Shown: piece by piece, positions 33,401-45,462 of the stretch
Numbering within the stretch: position 1 is the first letter of the stretch
How the letters are laid out: each line of letters begins with the position of its first letter
Source of the DNA: Rheum nobile
Taxonomy: Eukaryota; Streptophyta; Magnoliopsida; Caryophyllales; Polygonaceae
Length of the DNA stretch: 64,000 bases
Reading direction: 5' to 3'
Assembly (NCBI GenBank): GCA_027886185.1
Contig: WOAB01000689.1
Span: forward strand, 4,960,001 to 5,024,000
Made by a program: the position numbers and the translations under genes
Notes under the pieces: model-generated
Told to the model about the DNA's origin: nothing
Databases searched by the model: none
The model's input: the letters and a program-made list of their open reading frames with translations, nothing else

Positions 33401-36400
33401 TTGTGATTACATGATTGAGATATAGATTTTTTAAATTTCTTTTATAAACTCACACTTTCTCCAACATTCTGAAAGAGTCGTGCACAATGCGTTTGGCAAC
33501 ACACTTATGAGGGGAAAGGTACAGAGCTGAAAGATGAAAAAAGAAAGGTGAGAAATTCAAATTTATCATGTTTGGTTGGAAAGGAAAAGAAATAAAGGAA
33601 AACCAGGAATGTTGTTTGGTTTGGAGGGAAAGTAGAATGAAATTGTGATTACATAATTGAGATACAGATTTTTCTTAATATCTTTTATAAACTCACACTT
33701 TCTCCAACATTCCACAAAATTGGGGTGATGAAAATTCCACCCACCCCCTCCCTTTCTCTAATATTTTTTCACCCTTTTTACCTCACCTTCCTCTCAATGA
33801 TTTCTCCGATTAAAATTACCAAAACACTAGAATTAACTCGCCTCCCCCCTTCCTTTTATTTTAGATCTTTCCCTTTCCTCGGATCTAGATAGGCCCTCTC
33901 ATCTATCTATTTAGATCTTAAAGCATTTGATTTTGGCAAAAGTTAACATAAGCCTCAAGCTCTCAAGATAAAAAAGCAAGTCATGATTATTCCAGTGTAT
34001 CTAGTTTTTTTAAGATCAAAGAAAAAGATCTTAAAAGGTAATTATTGAGTAACTAGAAAGGAATTTGTTTACTGGCTTCTCATACCTCTATTAATTCCTC
34101 CCGACGTTCACTTGGCATTCTCTGTCCATGTCGCAAAAGTGCCATAGCTGCTGTCCGTAACTGCAGGGGAGAGACACCTTCATTAAGCGCAGCACAACTA
34201 GTTGATTCAGATGTAGCTTGAACTTGTCCAGGATCTGCCACTTTTGCAACAAAAAGTGGTATTCCAAATTCTTCAGCGACATTCCTTTTATACTTTTCAG
34301 CAGCAGCATGAGCAACTTCATGGCAGTCCACACAAAGCAGGACGATGTCATGAGATCTGTGGCTTTTCAAATGCTCTGGAAAATACATCCGGTAGCAAGA
34401 AGGAATTATCCTGTAGCGGAGATAATGATTTTTTTCACCGCACCCAACACACATATTTTTCTTGCTTTGGATGTAGAAGTCATTGTCCTCGTCTTCTGGT
34501 CGACCTTTGGGTTCAAACAGAAGCATGATTGCAGGTGGGTTTTCATCAACCATTTTGGCAAGATTTCTTTGAACATACCTGCAAGACACAAGCATGCAAA
34601 TCTTAATATTTTAATCATTATACTAACAATAACAGAAATATAATATATAATTTACCATTCAAGCTTTCTGCGGTCACAATAACAAAGCAGACGCCCATCA
34701 CTCGCATATATCCTACAGTTGTGGTAAACGGGAGATTTGCAAGAAAATTTACGAACAAATAACTCTCGAGAAGACTTCCGCCCATCATGCTTTGCATGCC
34801 TAACCCCATTTTGTTTCAGAGTCATTCTGCTGGTCAGTTTAATGTTGAATTTGAACAAGAGGGCATAATTTTGAATAGTCAATGGGCAAGTACCATCAGC
34901 ACCAAGATGCATCCTAAGGATATTAAGTAGTATATCCTCATCGCTGTTTGAACTGCCTATCAGCAACAAGTCTTCAAAGTGACTCAGAATAACAGGAGAA
35001 GGTGATAGAGACGGCAAGGATGATGATGGATCAACATTTTGCTCCGTATGGTATATGGTGTCAAGCACTTCTGCTTCAATCATTGGGACCTTATTAGCAA
35101 GAGCAACAACTGCTTGATCTGACAACACAAATCTCACGCTTTCATCATGTATACGAGCCTATAACCACGTCAGAAAAGAGACCCGCTTAACAAACCAGAA
35201 CGTGCTAAATAGTTCTATAATCAAGACAATGTAAATCAAGATCAAGTATACAACATATACAGCAAATACTTGGTAGTAAAACAAAATCATGTACATCAAT
35301 AATATTAGCCGTGGTAATAGACTAATAGATCTATGTATACAAAGGTGATCCCGTAATGGTGAATTAGATTCCACACAGAAGATCATCATAAAACTGCAGG
35401 TAAAAGATAATGTTATATTACTGTTCCAAGGCATTAATGATGGAAGATGGACCAATAGAAAATCTGGGTTTCCACAGGTCTAGTTAGAAACAGAACTAAA
35501 ATCTCTCCATGAAGAACAGTCACTCAGAAGACAGTGCATGCAGTTTATAACAATCATTGAACTATCACACAAACAGAAGAAATAGGAAAGTTTTTTAACT
35601 AACCATCAAATCTCTCCAGGCACAAAGTTTTCTTACAAGATCCTGGAACTGAAAAGAGAAAAACAAAAATCACCATGAAATAATATTAGAAAACAGGATA
35701 TGGTAGTTCCTTAGTGGAAAAAAAACATTACTAACCAACTGTGCTACCTTGGACCCATCTATAGAAGTGTTTGCTAGATCAGGCAACTGACGAGATAATA
35801 TGGACAATGCGGCAGATTCCCCAGGAAAATCTTCATCCTCCCTCATGTAGAGTTGCAAGCAAGTACTGTTTGAACGTCGACTAGCCTCGAGAAGAGAATG
35901 GAAGTTGTCACCCTGAGAAGCTGAATAGTTTGATCAATGATAGGAACCAACAAATTATACAGCTAATGTTTTGACAAATTGCAATGTAAGTCCTTCATTC
36001 CAGAAAGAAAGTATGCACATTAAAGTACAAACCAACTCCACCCCCACCCACCCCCCACCCAAAACCTCCATAAGATATATACATATATATAGGAACGTCC
36101 TTCATGACAGAAATGGGATAATGAAAACCTTCTAAAGTCCAACTTCGAACAATTATTTTAAGCATGTCATCACCACTAATCTAGCATGTCAGAAGCACAA
36201 TTTTAACATGCATCAGGTACCAAGGTGGGAGGGAGAGGCCAAGCAGAAGAGGGACAAAGGAACAAGAAAGGAAAGGTGAAAAAGCTGAAAAGGAGTATCA
36301 TGGTTTGACATAAATTAAGTAGCTCAGCAAATAAGTATAAGGGCTGGAATCTATATCTATATATGTGTTATAATAGCAACACTTATTGCTACAAACCTAC

Positions 36401-39400
36401 AAGTAATCACCTAAATATAATAATCAATTATAGATATGTTTCAGATATATATTATCATAATAAGATACCAAAACATATCTCTTTACTTTCCTTATTATTG
36501 TAACATTATTTTAACTAATATTATATATTATACAGAGTAATCTAATTCCTAAATACTCAATAATTTTTTTATTCATAATAACTAATTATTGTTACTCCCT
36601 CTATTCAAAATACTTGTCATTTTAGTCTTTGACACAACTATTAAAGAATTCAATCATTAAGCGAAAACACTACAAACTTTTTCTAAAGTTTACAATATAA
36701 TAACTACCCACCTCATTAACTTGTTGGTCCACCAAATTCTAACACAAACAAAGAAGCTAGGATTGCAGAAAATAAAGGAACATAATGCAATATCAGATGT
36801 CCTATAAGTCTCAAAACCAATCACTTTACAGCTTATAGTGAAATCTTACACTGATATTAGTGAATGTGTGGCAGCCTAGCAATGGCACCATAGTAGATTA
36901 GAAGGAAAAAGCATACCATTCTCTTTCTCTATAAGCTCATCAATCAAACAACCAGCAATATGGACAAGATAGTGTGCATCTATTCGAGCATATTGGACCA
37001 TCTCTTCCGACATAGGGCGCTGCCTCCAATCTTCCAGCTACAACACAGAAGTGGTAAGAAAAGAGAAAAATTGCCATTTCTAGACAAAAGAAAAGCAGAT
37101 TGTTTAGCAAACTAATAACTGCAGTTGACAAAATTTAGAAGAAGCTAAAAGAAAAAAAATAACTGATAGTCGTGACTTATAACATGAACTAGTGACTTTA
37201 GTGAGTGACATTCTGTAATCAGTAATAACTGATTTTTTATTGGTTGGGGTCAGGGTATGATAGAGAGCGAAAAGACATTACAATCTCTTACTCCCCACCC
37301 CACCCGGGCCCAAACCTTCTGTAGGCTTCTTTTTAGGTCAAAACTATCACAGATCTGCAAAGATTGCCAAGAAGAAAACAATGTAGGTAGCTTCTACCTG
37401 CAACAATTTGTTTGTGGAAACTCCACAATAGGTTTCCAGTAAATAAGCAAGTGATTTCTGCGGTTTTGAAAGCACCTCACATGCCTACAGCAAGCCCAGA
37501 AGAGAAAGTAGTGAGCTAAAGACGTAGCATAATAAAACTTGTACAAGAAAAAATCTGTTCACATTACATCTCAGTATCTCACTTTTCCCAGCAGACATAT
37601 AGGAAATGAATAGAATTGTACAATAGGAAGTAGCCACCTTTGCAGTATCAAACAAATTTACGACATATATATGGAAGTCCCTTTGCAGCCAGAGCACATC
37701 ATTATCAGCCCCATGAAACACCTACACCAACAAAAGACACTTCAATGCAGCCTTATCTTTATCATCAAATTCCTCTTGAAGTGGATAACTACACTACTTC
37801 AACAAGTTCCATGAGCATAATTAACCATTTAACAACAAAAAGGGAGTTTTTGTCATTATCTCCTCACATATACACAATGAAAGCAATAAACATGGTAATT
37901 TCCTTCAGATGATTAAAGCAGGAGGGAAAGGTGGGAAAAAGGCTGAAGTTGTTGTAGATAGAAAAGAACAAGGATGTTTTTTTTCGTAAACATCCATTTG
38001 CATTACAAGCTCTAACCATGAGCACACCACGACCTTATCAGGCCTTATCAACTTTCTTACCAAAACTAATCTACATCATTAGCATGTCTTACCACATACA
38101 AACAAAGAAGTTGGTGGTGGTGGCAGCGACAATGCTGGGAGCAGGGATTTCAATCAGGCCCAAATTTTATAAAAAAACAAATGTGCCAATCAAGTAAAGG
38201 TTGAGATTGAGTTCAAACTTGATACCTTTAACCCCGATTCACACATTCCAAACACCAAGCCCATAATCCAACCAAACACCACCTTAGTATATCAATTAGC
38301 AAAGGTAATCACATTGTTGATAAATTCAAGTTTGCAAACAAAACTAGTACTTATACACAAAGTAGGTTAAGTGCATCTCCCTAAGAAACGTCTAGGGAAA
38401 TGCTTGGAGCTCCACCAGCTTATCACACAGCTAAGGCAATATATAGTAACCATATCCATTAATAGTGTCCTAAATCAATATAAACAGAAGTAAGCAAATA
38501 GAAAAGTTACCTTACAGATGCCAGAATCAGCAAAAACAGGCCGCAATATACTCATAAAATCATGTAGTGCAATGGTGTCCACCAAATAATCTTCCTTTCC
38601 AGTTGAAATCTAAATTTCACCACGCAAAATCATATAGATAGCCTATATTTGTATCACATGCAATAATAGATAAACTTGTCTAGTGAAAAGAAAAATATCA
38701 AACACCTGTATCAAGGCTGTAAATCCTCGAAAAGACCGCAGACTATGCTGCTCAGTATCAACAGCAATGATCTTTTCCTTGCGCAATGAATCAAAAAGCT
38801 GTTTCAGTTGTGATTCAGTCTCGATCCAATTATACGAGGGCCCCATTTCTATCTTTGCATGTTCACGAAATATATCATAATCAATCTGTAGATTCTCCAA
38901 CAACGCCTTAATCTCCTTTTCATACGGGTGTGACAATTCCCCTGATGAAAGAAATCCAAAACTATTGGCCACATTTCAAATTAAAACTTCCAATCACTGC
39001 GTACAACCTATTGAATTTGACTGAACAACATCCCAACAAAAATTGGTATAATTTTGGACACATTCGAACTTTCAATTTTCCAGCATTCACCCACCCGCTG
39101 AATCCAAGTCTTGTCAAAGGCTAATTAAGGCAAAAGCCTGTAGAATCGCCGGTAAGCCGAATACACGGACTCAAATTGGAGTCGAAACTCAAAACCAATG
39201 GGGAACATAGTGAAAACCTCACCACTATTTGAGCCATTGCACGTGAGATGATTGAACGAAGCATAAGAATTGTCGACCAAAACGCGCTTGAAAGAATTCT
39301 GTGGCTTGGTTTCATTCTCCAAGTAACACGACGGTTTCCTCCTCCTCCTGCTGCTAGTAAGTCGCCACTGTTGGACAGCGAAGTAGAGAGACACAGCCAC

Positions 39401-39454
39401 AACACAAGAAGCAACAATAGCAATCTTGATTTTGCTCTTGGGGCTGCTTTCCAT
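30431..39454 (-). CDS. RRP6L3: RRP6-like protein 3, DEDDy 3'-5' exonuclease with HRDC region
   Basis: Twelve exons on the minus strand keep one open frame of 899 codons: 39454-39223, 38941-38706, 38609-38511, 37721-37638, 37484-37398, 37037-36917, 35920-35748, 35648-35604, 35158-34656, 34578-34086, 32666-32095, 30485-30431. All introns are GT-AG. Residues 10-30 form one hydrophobic segment followed by a basic run, so the protein is probably membrane-anchored. Exo I is D139-T-E141, Exo II is HGADND (D197) and Exo III is Y262-x3-D266, giving a complete DEDDy site for 3'-5' RNA or DNA trimming. Residues of about 345-420 fit the HRDC region known for this family. C570-x2-C and C609-x2-C-H with a HLKSHRSHD stretch form a zinc-ligand/HNH-like module, as in animal EXD2. 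The last exon encodes RRDFGEFSVYNPTK. Length fits the Arabidopsis homologue (about 890 aa, from memory). Intron 11 (1.6 kb) and intron 10 hold repeat insertions. Confidence 0.93.
31040..31600 (+). repeat. LTR-like fragment in intron 11 of RRP6L3
   Basis: The segment has an LTR-like layout: TGTTGGGCCG near 31050, a TATA box (gttataaatagg, about 31351) and 'gagagcatcag...ttgagttttagagc' downstream. No partner LTR or target duplication was found, so it may be a truncated LTR. It lies antisense to the gene. Confidence 0.35.
31877..32020. repeat. Short tandem duplication in intron 11 of RRP6L3
   Basis: 'aaagtcttagtttacatttc' occurs at about 31879 and 31947, and 'attgaaagaacaaaatgaca' at about 31924 and 31996, giving a 68-72-bp tandem unit with two copies. 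Confidence 0.7.
33235..33716. repeat. 242-bp tandem duplication in intron 10 of RRP6L3
   Basis: Two head-to-tail copies begin 'gtcgtgcacaatgcgtttg' at 33235 and 33477. Each contains 'gaaattcaaatttatcatg' and ends with 'cacactttctccaacattc'. The copies differ at few positions, so the duplication is recent. It lies within an intron and does not touch splice sites. Confidence 0.88.
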
Positions 39455-39710
39455 GCTTACTTTTGCTTATGATTGACAGAGATTTCGCCTTCTGAAAATG
39501 GGATGTTTCCGACGAATCTTTCAATTTTTGCTCTTGGGGAGCGGATGCCTTGATTTAACCTAGTCACCCGGCCTTGGGGAGTTTATTTTTGTGTGATAGC
39601 CCTGTAGTGGCTTGAAGAATGAAGAGGGTGAAACTATTCTAGCACGGTTTGGAGAAGTACTCCAGTTTCTAGAAGCTATATATTTTCAACATCTTTATAT
39701 TACACGGCTT
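39455..39710. other. Upstream region of RRP6L3
   Basis: About 250 bp separate the RRP6L3 start codon from the 5-kb fold-back element. This must hold the proximal promoter or 5' UTR. I see no clear TATA box on the minus strand. Confidence 0.4.
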
Positions 39711-41415
39711 AGGGATATATTCGATACGGCTGAAATTTATTTGGATTAAAGTTAAAATAGGTGTTGAATTAGGTTGAAGTTAAACAATAGAAATTAAGAT
39801 AGAGGCTGAATTTAGCTTAAGTTGAATATCGGAGTTGAAGCTGAAAATGATTGTTCGGTATCAGTGACTTATCAAGGCTTTAAAAAAATTATGAAATTAC
39901 CCTTAATTTTTTTTTAAGAGTATCATATACAAATTATCAAAATTTAGGTCACCCACCAAAGCCTTAAGTCATCTCTTTCTTGTTTTCTTTCTTCCTTGTC
40001 GCCTCCCCCATCCATTCTCCTTCTTGCTAATCACTTCCCCCACCATCTTCCCTGACCTCCCACCGGCCTTTACCATCCTCTTCCCGGCCGCCCCTTCCCG
40101 CCTTCGCTTCCGGCTCCTCCCTGGTGAACGACGGCAAGCAACAACACCCACTAGGTCGATGACGACGAGCAACATTCCCGGCTCCTCCCCATAGGTTGGT
40201 TTGTTGAATTTTAAGAGGTTCCCATCAAGTATGTATTCACTATAGCTTATTTAAGGTTTGTTTGTATTACACATTATTTGGCATTATAATGTCGTTTTTG
40301 GCATTATAATATCAGATAATGTATAATCCAAACAAACCCTTATTGTTGAAGATGAGAGGTTTAGTATGAAATAGAATGTTTATGAATTGGATTTCATTCC
40401 TTAAATCTACAATTGACATGTGATTACTGCCTATATTTAGATAAATATTTGAGGTGGAAGGCAAGATTGTTTTAATGTGATTAGTTCTCGTTATGTTTAG
40501 ATTTAACGTATTCTAGTTTCCTCTGTGTTTGTAGAAGTTACTTGATATGTTCATTTGTATAACTAGGCATATATTACCATACAAAGATCGGCAAAAAGCA
40601 TACATGAACCATTATAGGCCTTACTTTATAATTGTGTGTGTAGGACTAATTGTGAAAAATATGACAAACTGCCACTAGAATTTAGAGTTTCTATGATCTC
40701 TCAGGTGCAATAGTCGTCAATTTAAATTTCTATCAAATTGATATTCATTCATGTATGTGTAGTATGTGTAGTCGTCAATTGTGATAATTGCTAAAAAAAT
40801 AAACCTCAAAATAAGGATCAATGAATGAAGATATACTACTATCGTCGCTTGTGAGTGGGGAAACCATTCTACTTTTCTTTTCAAAGCGTGTGATGTCAAA
40901 AACCATTGAACAATAGTCAACAATATAGGAAGGGACAAAGCAACTAAACAACAACAAGCAACTAAACAACTTGTGTCCAGATTCCAAGGATGAAACCACT
41001 GAACAAAGCAACTAAACAACAACAAGCAAGCAACACCTCAAATTCAGTCAAGAGTTGGTACAAGGAACAACCTTTTTGTTACTAGCTTGAAATAAAGCTC
41101 GGTATAATTATCACACCAAGAACAGTTAATGAAACAAATTAGACATGAGTACGTTGACCAGGATATGTTCCATTGTAGACTGCATAAACTACAGAAAAAG
41201 TTACGCAAGAAAAGGGCATGTTTCATAGAAAGGTATCAACAAGCACGGTTAATCAGCACAATCATTGCAATCCCTAATATACTCACCAAATATAGTTCAG
41301 TCTTCTAACACACATCTGATCACATATAATTAACCAAATTCCATCACAACCAACTCAAATTAGTGGAACAACAAAGAAAATTAATATTTTAGTCCTTTGA
41401 TCATTCTAAATTTCC
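39711..41415 (+). repeat. Left arm of the fold-back element
   Basis: Inverted copy of the right arm. Outer part is diverged AT-rich sequence; the middle includes a GC-rich block (40030-40190); the inner part ends at 'cattctaaatttcc'. Short frames here (68, 102 and 78 codons) reappear in the other arm and are not genes. Confidence 0.85.
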
Positions 41416-42617
41416 CACTGTACAAAGCAATCCACAATCTCTTTTGGATAAGAGGAGCAAAATTGACGGTGCATTATTCATGACCTTTATAAAACTTGGC
41501 AAGATCCTCACCATGGCACTGTCTATGGAAGAATGGTTAGGTGCATATTTGTTATCCTCAGATACCTACTCTTCTAAATTAGATTTGCACTTGCAACTAC
41601 ACCATTTTGAACACACATCTGATCACATATATTGGTTGTCATTCGTATTACGTTTTATATCTTTTATAGAGTTTGTATATGTGTTCTCTCTGTAGTTTAA
41701 ACTTGTAATCAATGAGGACTTCTTATGCATTTCTATTTACTATATTCACCAGCTTCATAATTTTAAGAGGGCAACAGGACAGAAGCCAATGAGAAACCAA
41801 GTTAGGATGGTGATTAACATAAACAATATGAAACTAGTCACCTTTTTCAAGCAATCATAAGACAATTACATGTTAGACAGTCAAGATACAGATTCTGCAA
41901 CCGTATTATTGATGTCTTAAGTACAATATAAGAGGAAATGGTAAGAAAAAGCAAATACCAATTTCCAGCGATTTGAAGTCTGCTCAAAACAACCTACTAA
42001 TCCAGCAAATACGCCCTATAAGAAATGTAAATCAAATATTAGAACAAGAAAAACACTTTGGCGCAATTAGCAGAAGAAAAACATTTTCGCCATACCCTCC
42101 ATATTCGACTTTGGCGAGCTTTGACATTTTCAAACGATTGAACGATTTCTTCTTGTTCTGCAACATCAAACAACAGGCAAAGCGCAGTTTAATTCAGCAA
42201 AATTCGATCCGTAAGATGCGAGAGAAAACAACCAAATGAAAAAGCCTTAAATCTGTAAATTGATGGCCGTAAGCTTGCAATCTAGAGTTGCATGTGTATC
42301 CAAGATCAAACATTTCCAGGGCATGTGTAATCTACAAGCCAACCTAAAACCTAGATCTGGAGAAGAAGCCAAAGAGAGGAGCACGCGTCGCTAAACCTAG
42401 ATCTGGAAAATTGAACAACAAATTATAAAGAAATTACCTTCTCTGAGCTGAGGAGGAAGAATAGCTCACGTCTTCGTCGTCTATCGCTGGGTAGAAGGGA
42501 GGAGCGTCGAGGACTGGAATCGCATTGTCGTCGTCGAAACCTGGGTAGAAGGGAAGGAGCGTCGAGGACTGGAATCGCGGGCTCTTCCCTTCTACCTAGG
42601 TTTCGACGTCGAGGACT
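41416..42617 (-). other. Unique centre of the fold-back element
   Basis: The 1.2-kb stretch between the arms is not repeated. On the minus strand it looks like the start of a host gene: a CT-rich leader (about 42617-42438) ending at GAGAAG|gtaatt, then an intron, then two exon-like blocks. A motif 'ggtagaaggga(a)ggagcgtcgaggactgg' occurs twice near 42485-42575. The part from 41416 to 41940 shows no exon. Confidence 0.45.
41959..42157 (-). pseudogene. Two exon-like blocks of a captured host gene
   Basis: On the minus strand 42157-42096 (after 'ttgcag', before 'gtatgg') and 42015-41959 (after 'ttatag', before 'gtattt') can be spliced in one open frame. The peptide reads QEEIVQSFENVKARQSRIWR then GVFAGLVGCFEQTSNRWKL. 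Both blocks have proper borders and open frames, which suggests real exons caught by the element. I do not recognise the gene with certainty. An alternative frame with an ATG in the first block stops soon after the junction. Confidence 0.4.
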
Positions 42618-43848
42618 GGAAATTTAGAATGATCAAAGGACTAAAATATCAATTTTCTTTGTTGTTCCACTAATTTGAGTTGGTTGTGATGGAATTTGGT
42701 TAATTATATGTGATCAGATGTGTGTTAGAAGACTGAACTATATTTGGTGAGTATATTAGGGATTGCAATGATTGTGCTGATTAATTGTGCTTGTTGATAC
42801 CTTTCTATGAAACATGCCATTTTCTTGCATAACTTTTTCTATAGTTTTTGCCGGCTACAATGGAACATATCCTGGTCAACGTACTCATGTCTAATTTGTT
42901 TCATTAACTGCTCTTGGTGTGATAATTATACCGAGCTTTCAAGCTACTAACAAAAAGGTTATTCCTTCTACCAACTCTTGACTGAATTTGAGGTGTTGCT
43001 TGCTTGTTGTTGTTTAGTTGTTTTGTTCAGTGGTTTCATCCTTGGAATCTGGACACAAGTTGTTTAGTTGCTTTGTCCCTTCCTATATTGTTGACTATTG
43101 GTCAATGGTTTTTGACATCACAAGCTTTGAAAAGAAAAGTAGATTGGTTTCCCCACTCACAAGCGACGATGGTAGTGTATCTTCATTCATTGATCCTTAT
43201 TTTGAGGTAATAATTTTTTGCAATTATCACAATTGATGACTACACATACATGAATGAATATCAAGTTGATAGAAATTTAAATTGACGACTATTGCACCTG
43301 AGAGATCATAGAAACTCTACATTCTGGTGGCATTTTGTCATATTTTTCACAATTAGTCCTACGCACATAATTATAAAGTAAGGCCTATAATGGTTCATGT
43401 ATGCTTTTTGTTGATCTTTGTATGGTAATATATGCCTAGTTATACAAATGAACATATCAAGTAACTTCTACAAACACAGAAGGAACTACAATACGTTAAA
43501 TCTAAACGTAATGAGAACTAATCACATTAAAACAATCTTGTCTTCCACCTCAAATATTTATCTAAATATAGGCAGTAATCATGTGTCAATTGTAGATTTT
43601 AGGAATGAAATCCAATTCATAAACATTCTATTGCATACTAAGCCTCTCATCTTCAACAATAAATAAGCTATAGCGAATACATACTTGATGGGAACCTCTT
43701 AAAATTCAACAAACCAACCAATGGGGGAGGAGTCGGAGATGTTGCTCATCGTCGTCGACCTAGTGGGTGTTGTTGCTTGCCGTCGTTCACCAGGGAGGAG
43801 CCGGATGCGAAGGCGGGAAGGGGCGGCCGAGAAGAGGATGGTAAAGGC

Positions 43849-44314
43849 TAGACCTGATCAAACACGGGTTCGGGCCGGACCCATTTTCTCGACCTATTTA
43901 AGCGGGCCGGGTCCGAGCCCGGTCCGTTATTCGGGTCAGAACCCTTAATCGGACCCGTCCGTAATTTCGGGTCGGGCTGGCCCGCGGGCGGCCCGGTTGG
44001 TCATTCTCAAGTATTTTATTTTTCTATTCTCCAAACTAATTATTTAATACTATTACTAAGAAAAGGATAAGTAATTTTAGGTTAGAGTTTTTTTATTATA
44101 TATATTTGTTATATATATTTATATTAATTAAAAATAATATGCGGGCCGGGGCGAGCGGCCCGTACGGGCCTGAACCTGTAACCGGGCCCGGCCCGCTTAC
44201 CCGTCCGGGTCGGGCCAAACGGCCCGTTCGGGCTAGAATCCTTATCCAAGCCCGTATTATTTTTCGGGCGGGTGGGCCGGGCTGGGCGGGCTAACCCGCG
44301 TTTGCTCAGGTCTA
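43849..44314. mobile_element. hAT-type MITE in the right arm of the fold-back element
   Basis: The ends are TAGACCTGATCAAAC and GTTTGCTCAGGTCTA, with the perfect 8-bp duplication GTAAAGGC at 43841-43848 and 44315-44322. Length is 466 bp. The subterminal parts are rich in 'cgggccgg' motifs and the centre is AT-rich, as in the MITEs at 4461 and 50380. The left arm lacks it, which gives the empty site. Confidence 0.93.
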
Positions 44315-44346
44315 GTAAAGGCTGGTGGGAGGTGATGGAAGATGGT

Positions 44347-44362
44347 GGGGGGGGGGGGGGGG
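44347..44362 (+). repeat. Run of 16 G
   Basis: An uninterrupted poly-G run in the right arm; the left arm lacks it. It may be a sequencing or assembly weak point and can form a G-quadruplex. Confidence 0.85.
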
Positions 44363-44695
44363 TGATTAGCAAGAAGGAGAATGGATGGGAGAGGCGGCAA
44401 GGAAGAAAGAAAACAAGAAGGAGATGGTTGATGGCCTTGGTGGGTGACCTAAATTTGGGTATCATGTGCAATGCACATGATACTCTTAAAAAAAATAAGG
44501 GTAATTTCGAATTTTTTATAAGCCTTGATAAGTCACTGATACCGAACAGTCATTTTCAGCTTCAGCCCTGATATCCAGCTTCAGTCTCAGCTAAATTCAG
44601 CCCCCCAGCTTAATTTCTATCATTCAGCTTCAGCCCAATTCAACACCTACTTCAGCTTCAGCCCAGATAAGTTTCAGCCATACCGAACAAACCCT

Positions 44696-45462
44696 TTGAC
44701 TGAAATTACTTCTTTAGTCCAATTAAGCCCTATCGAATGGGCCCTAGATCACACAAAAATAAACTGCCCAAGGAATCATTAGCTATATATGAAATTATTA
44801 TAAACATTCAATGTTTCACCTTTCGTTACCAGACCATCCATTCTCAGATGTCATTTGTCGTCTAATTCTCCGTTAAAATATTCGGAATTAAAATTTTGCC
44901 TTTGACTTTTCCCAAAATTAATGGATTTCTCCGTATTTGGTTACTAATTGCCTACACTTGACCAAACCCGATAACACTTTGAAAACTCCAGATGGAATTA
45001 GCAGAATTTGACTCCAAAAACTCCCAAATCCAACCATGAATTATCTCAAAATCAATCCTGAAAGTTTAAACAAAATTTGAAAATTCCTGCACAAAACTGA
45101 CGAGGAAGGCCAATTTCGTATTGTTTTCTGGTCGCCTCCGCCCATGCCAAGAGCACCCAAGTCCCTCCAAATCTTGAGAAATTGAGATGGAATTAATTAG
45201 TAGGATACAACTCCAAGAACATCCAAATCCATGCACGAACCATCGCAAAACCAATCCCGGAAGTTTGAACAAAATTTGGAAATTTTGGAAATTACTGCAC
45301 AAAACCAACATCAAAGGCCAATTGTAGGTTGTTCTCCAATCGTTCACCGCCTCCTCCGACCACGCCAAGAGTACCGAAATCCATCCAAACCCACCAAAAT
45401 CTTGAAAAATCAAGATGAAATTGGTAGGATTTGATTAAAAAAAACACTCAAAAGTAATAGTA
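44696..45462. other. Intergenic, with a tandem duplication of about 200 bp
   Basis: No gene seen. Two head-to-tail units of about 195 and 225 bp (from about 44992 and 45187) share 'gatggaattag', 'caaatttgaaaatt', 'gcacaaaac' and 'caaatcttgagaaattgag'-type blocks; a third start follows at about 45415. The 115-codon minus-strand frame here reflects the repeat. Confidence 0.6.

Larger units (their letters stand above)
39711..44695. mobile_element. 5-kb fold-back element with about 1.7-kb inverted arms
   Basis: The segment 39711-41415 repeats in inverted orientation at 42618-44695. Landmarks shared in mirror order are 'gttcggtatcagtgacttatc', 'gaagcgaaggcgggaa'-type CDS-like DNA, 'aagcaacacctcaaattcag' and 'tttagtcctttgatcattc'. 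The right arm is longer because a 466-bp hAT MITE sits in it. Termini resemble AGGG(a/t)(t/a)...TTCG(a/g)TA(c/t)GGCTGAA. No clear target duplication was found. Long arms with a captured middle suit a non-autonomous MULE or fold-back transposon; the class is inferred. Confidence 0.75.
42618..44695 (-). repeat. Right arm of the fold-back element, with a MITE inside
   Basis: Inverted copy of 39711-41415. Removing the MITE at 43849-44314 and its duplication leaves about 1.6 kb, close to the left arm's length. Confidence 0.85.

Noticed and set aside
39125..39454. 109-codon single-exon frame at the RRP6L3 start
   Set aside because: The last 32 codons are intron; a GTGAGG donor at 39222 joins in phase with the acceptor before 38941, giving the family sequence.
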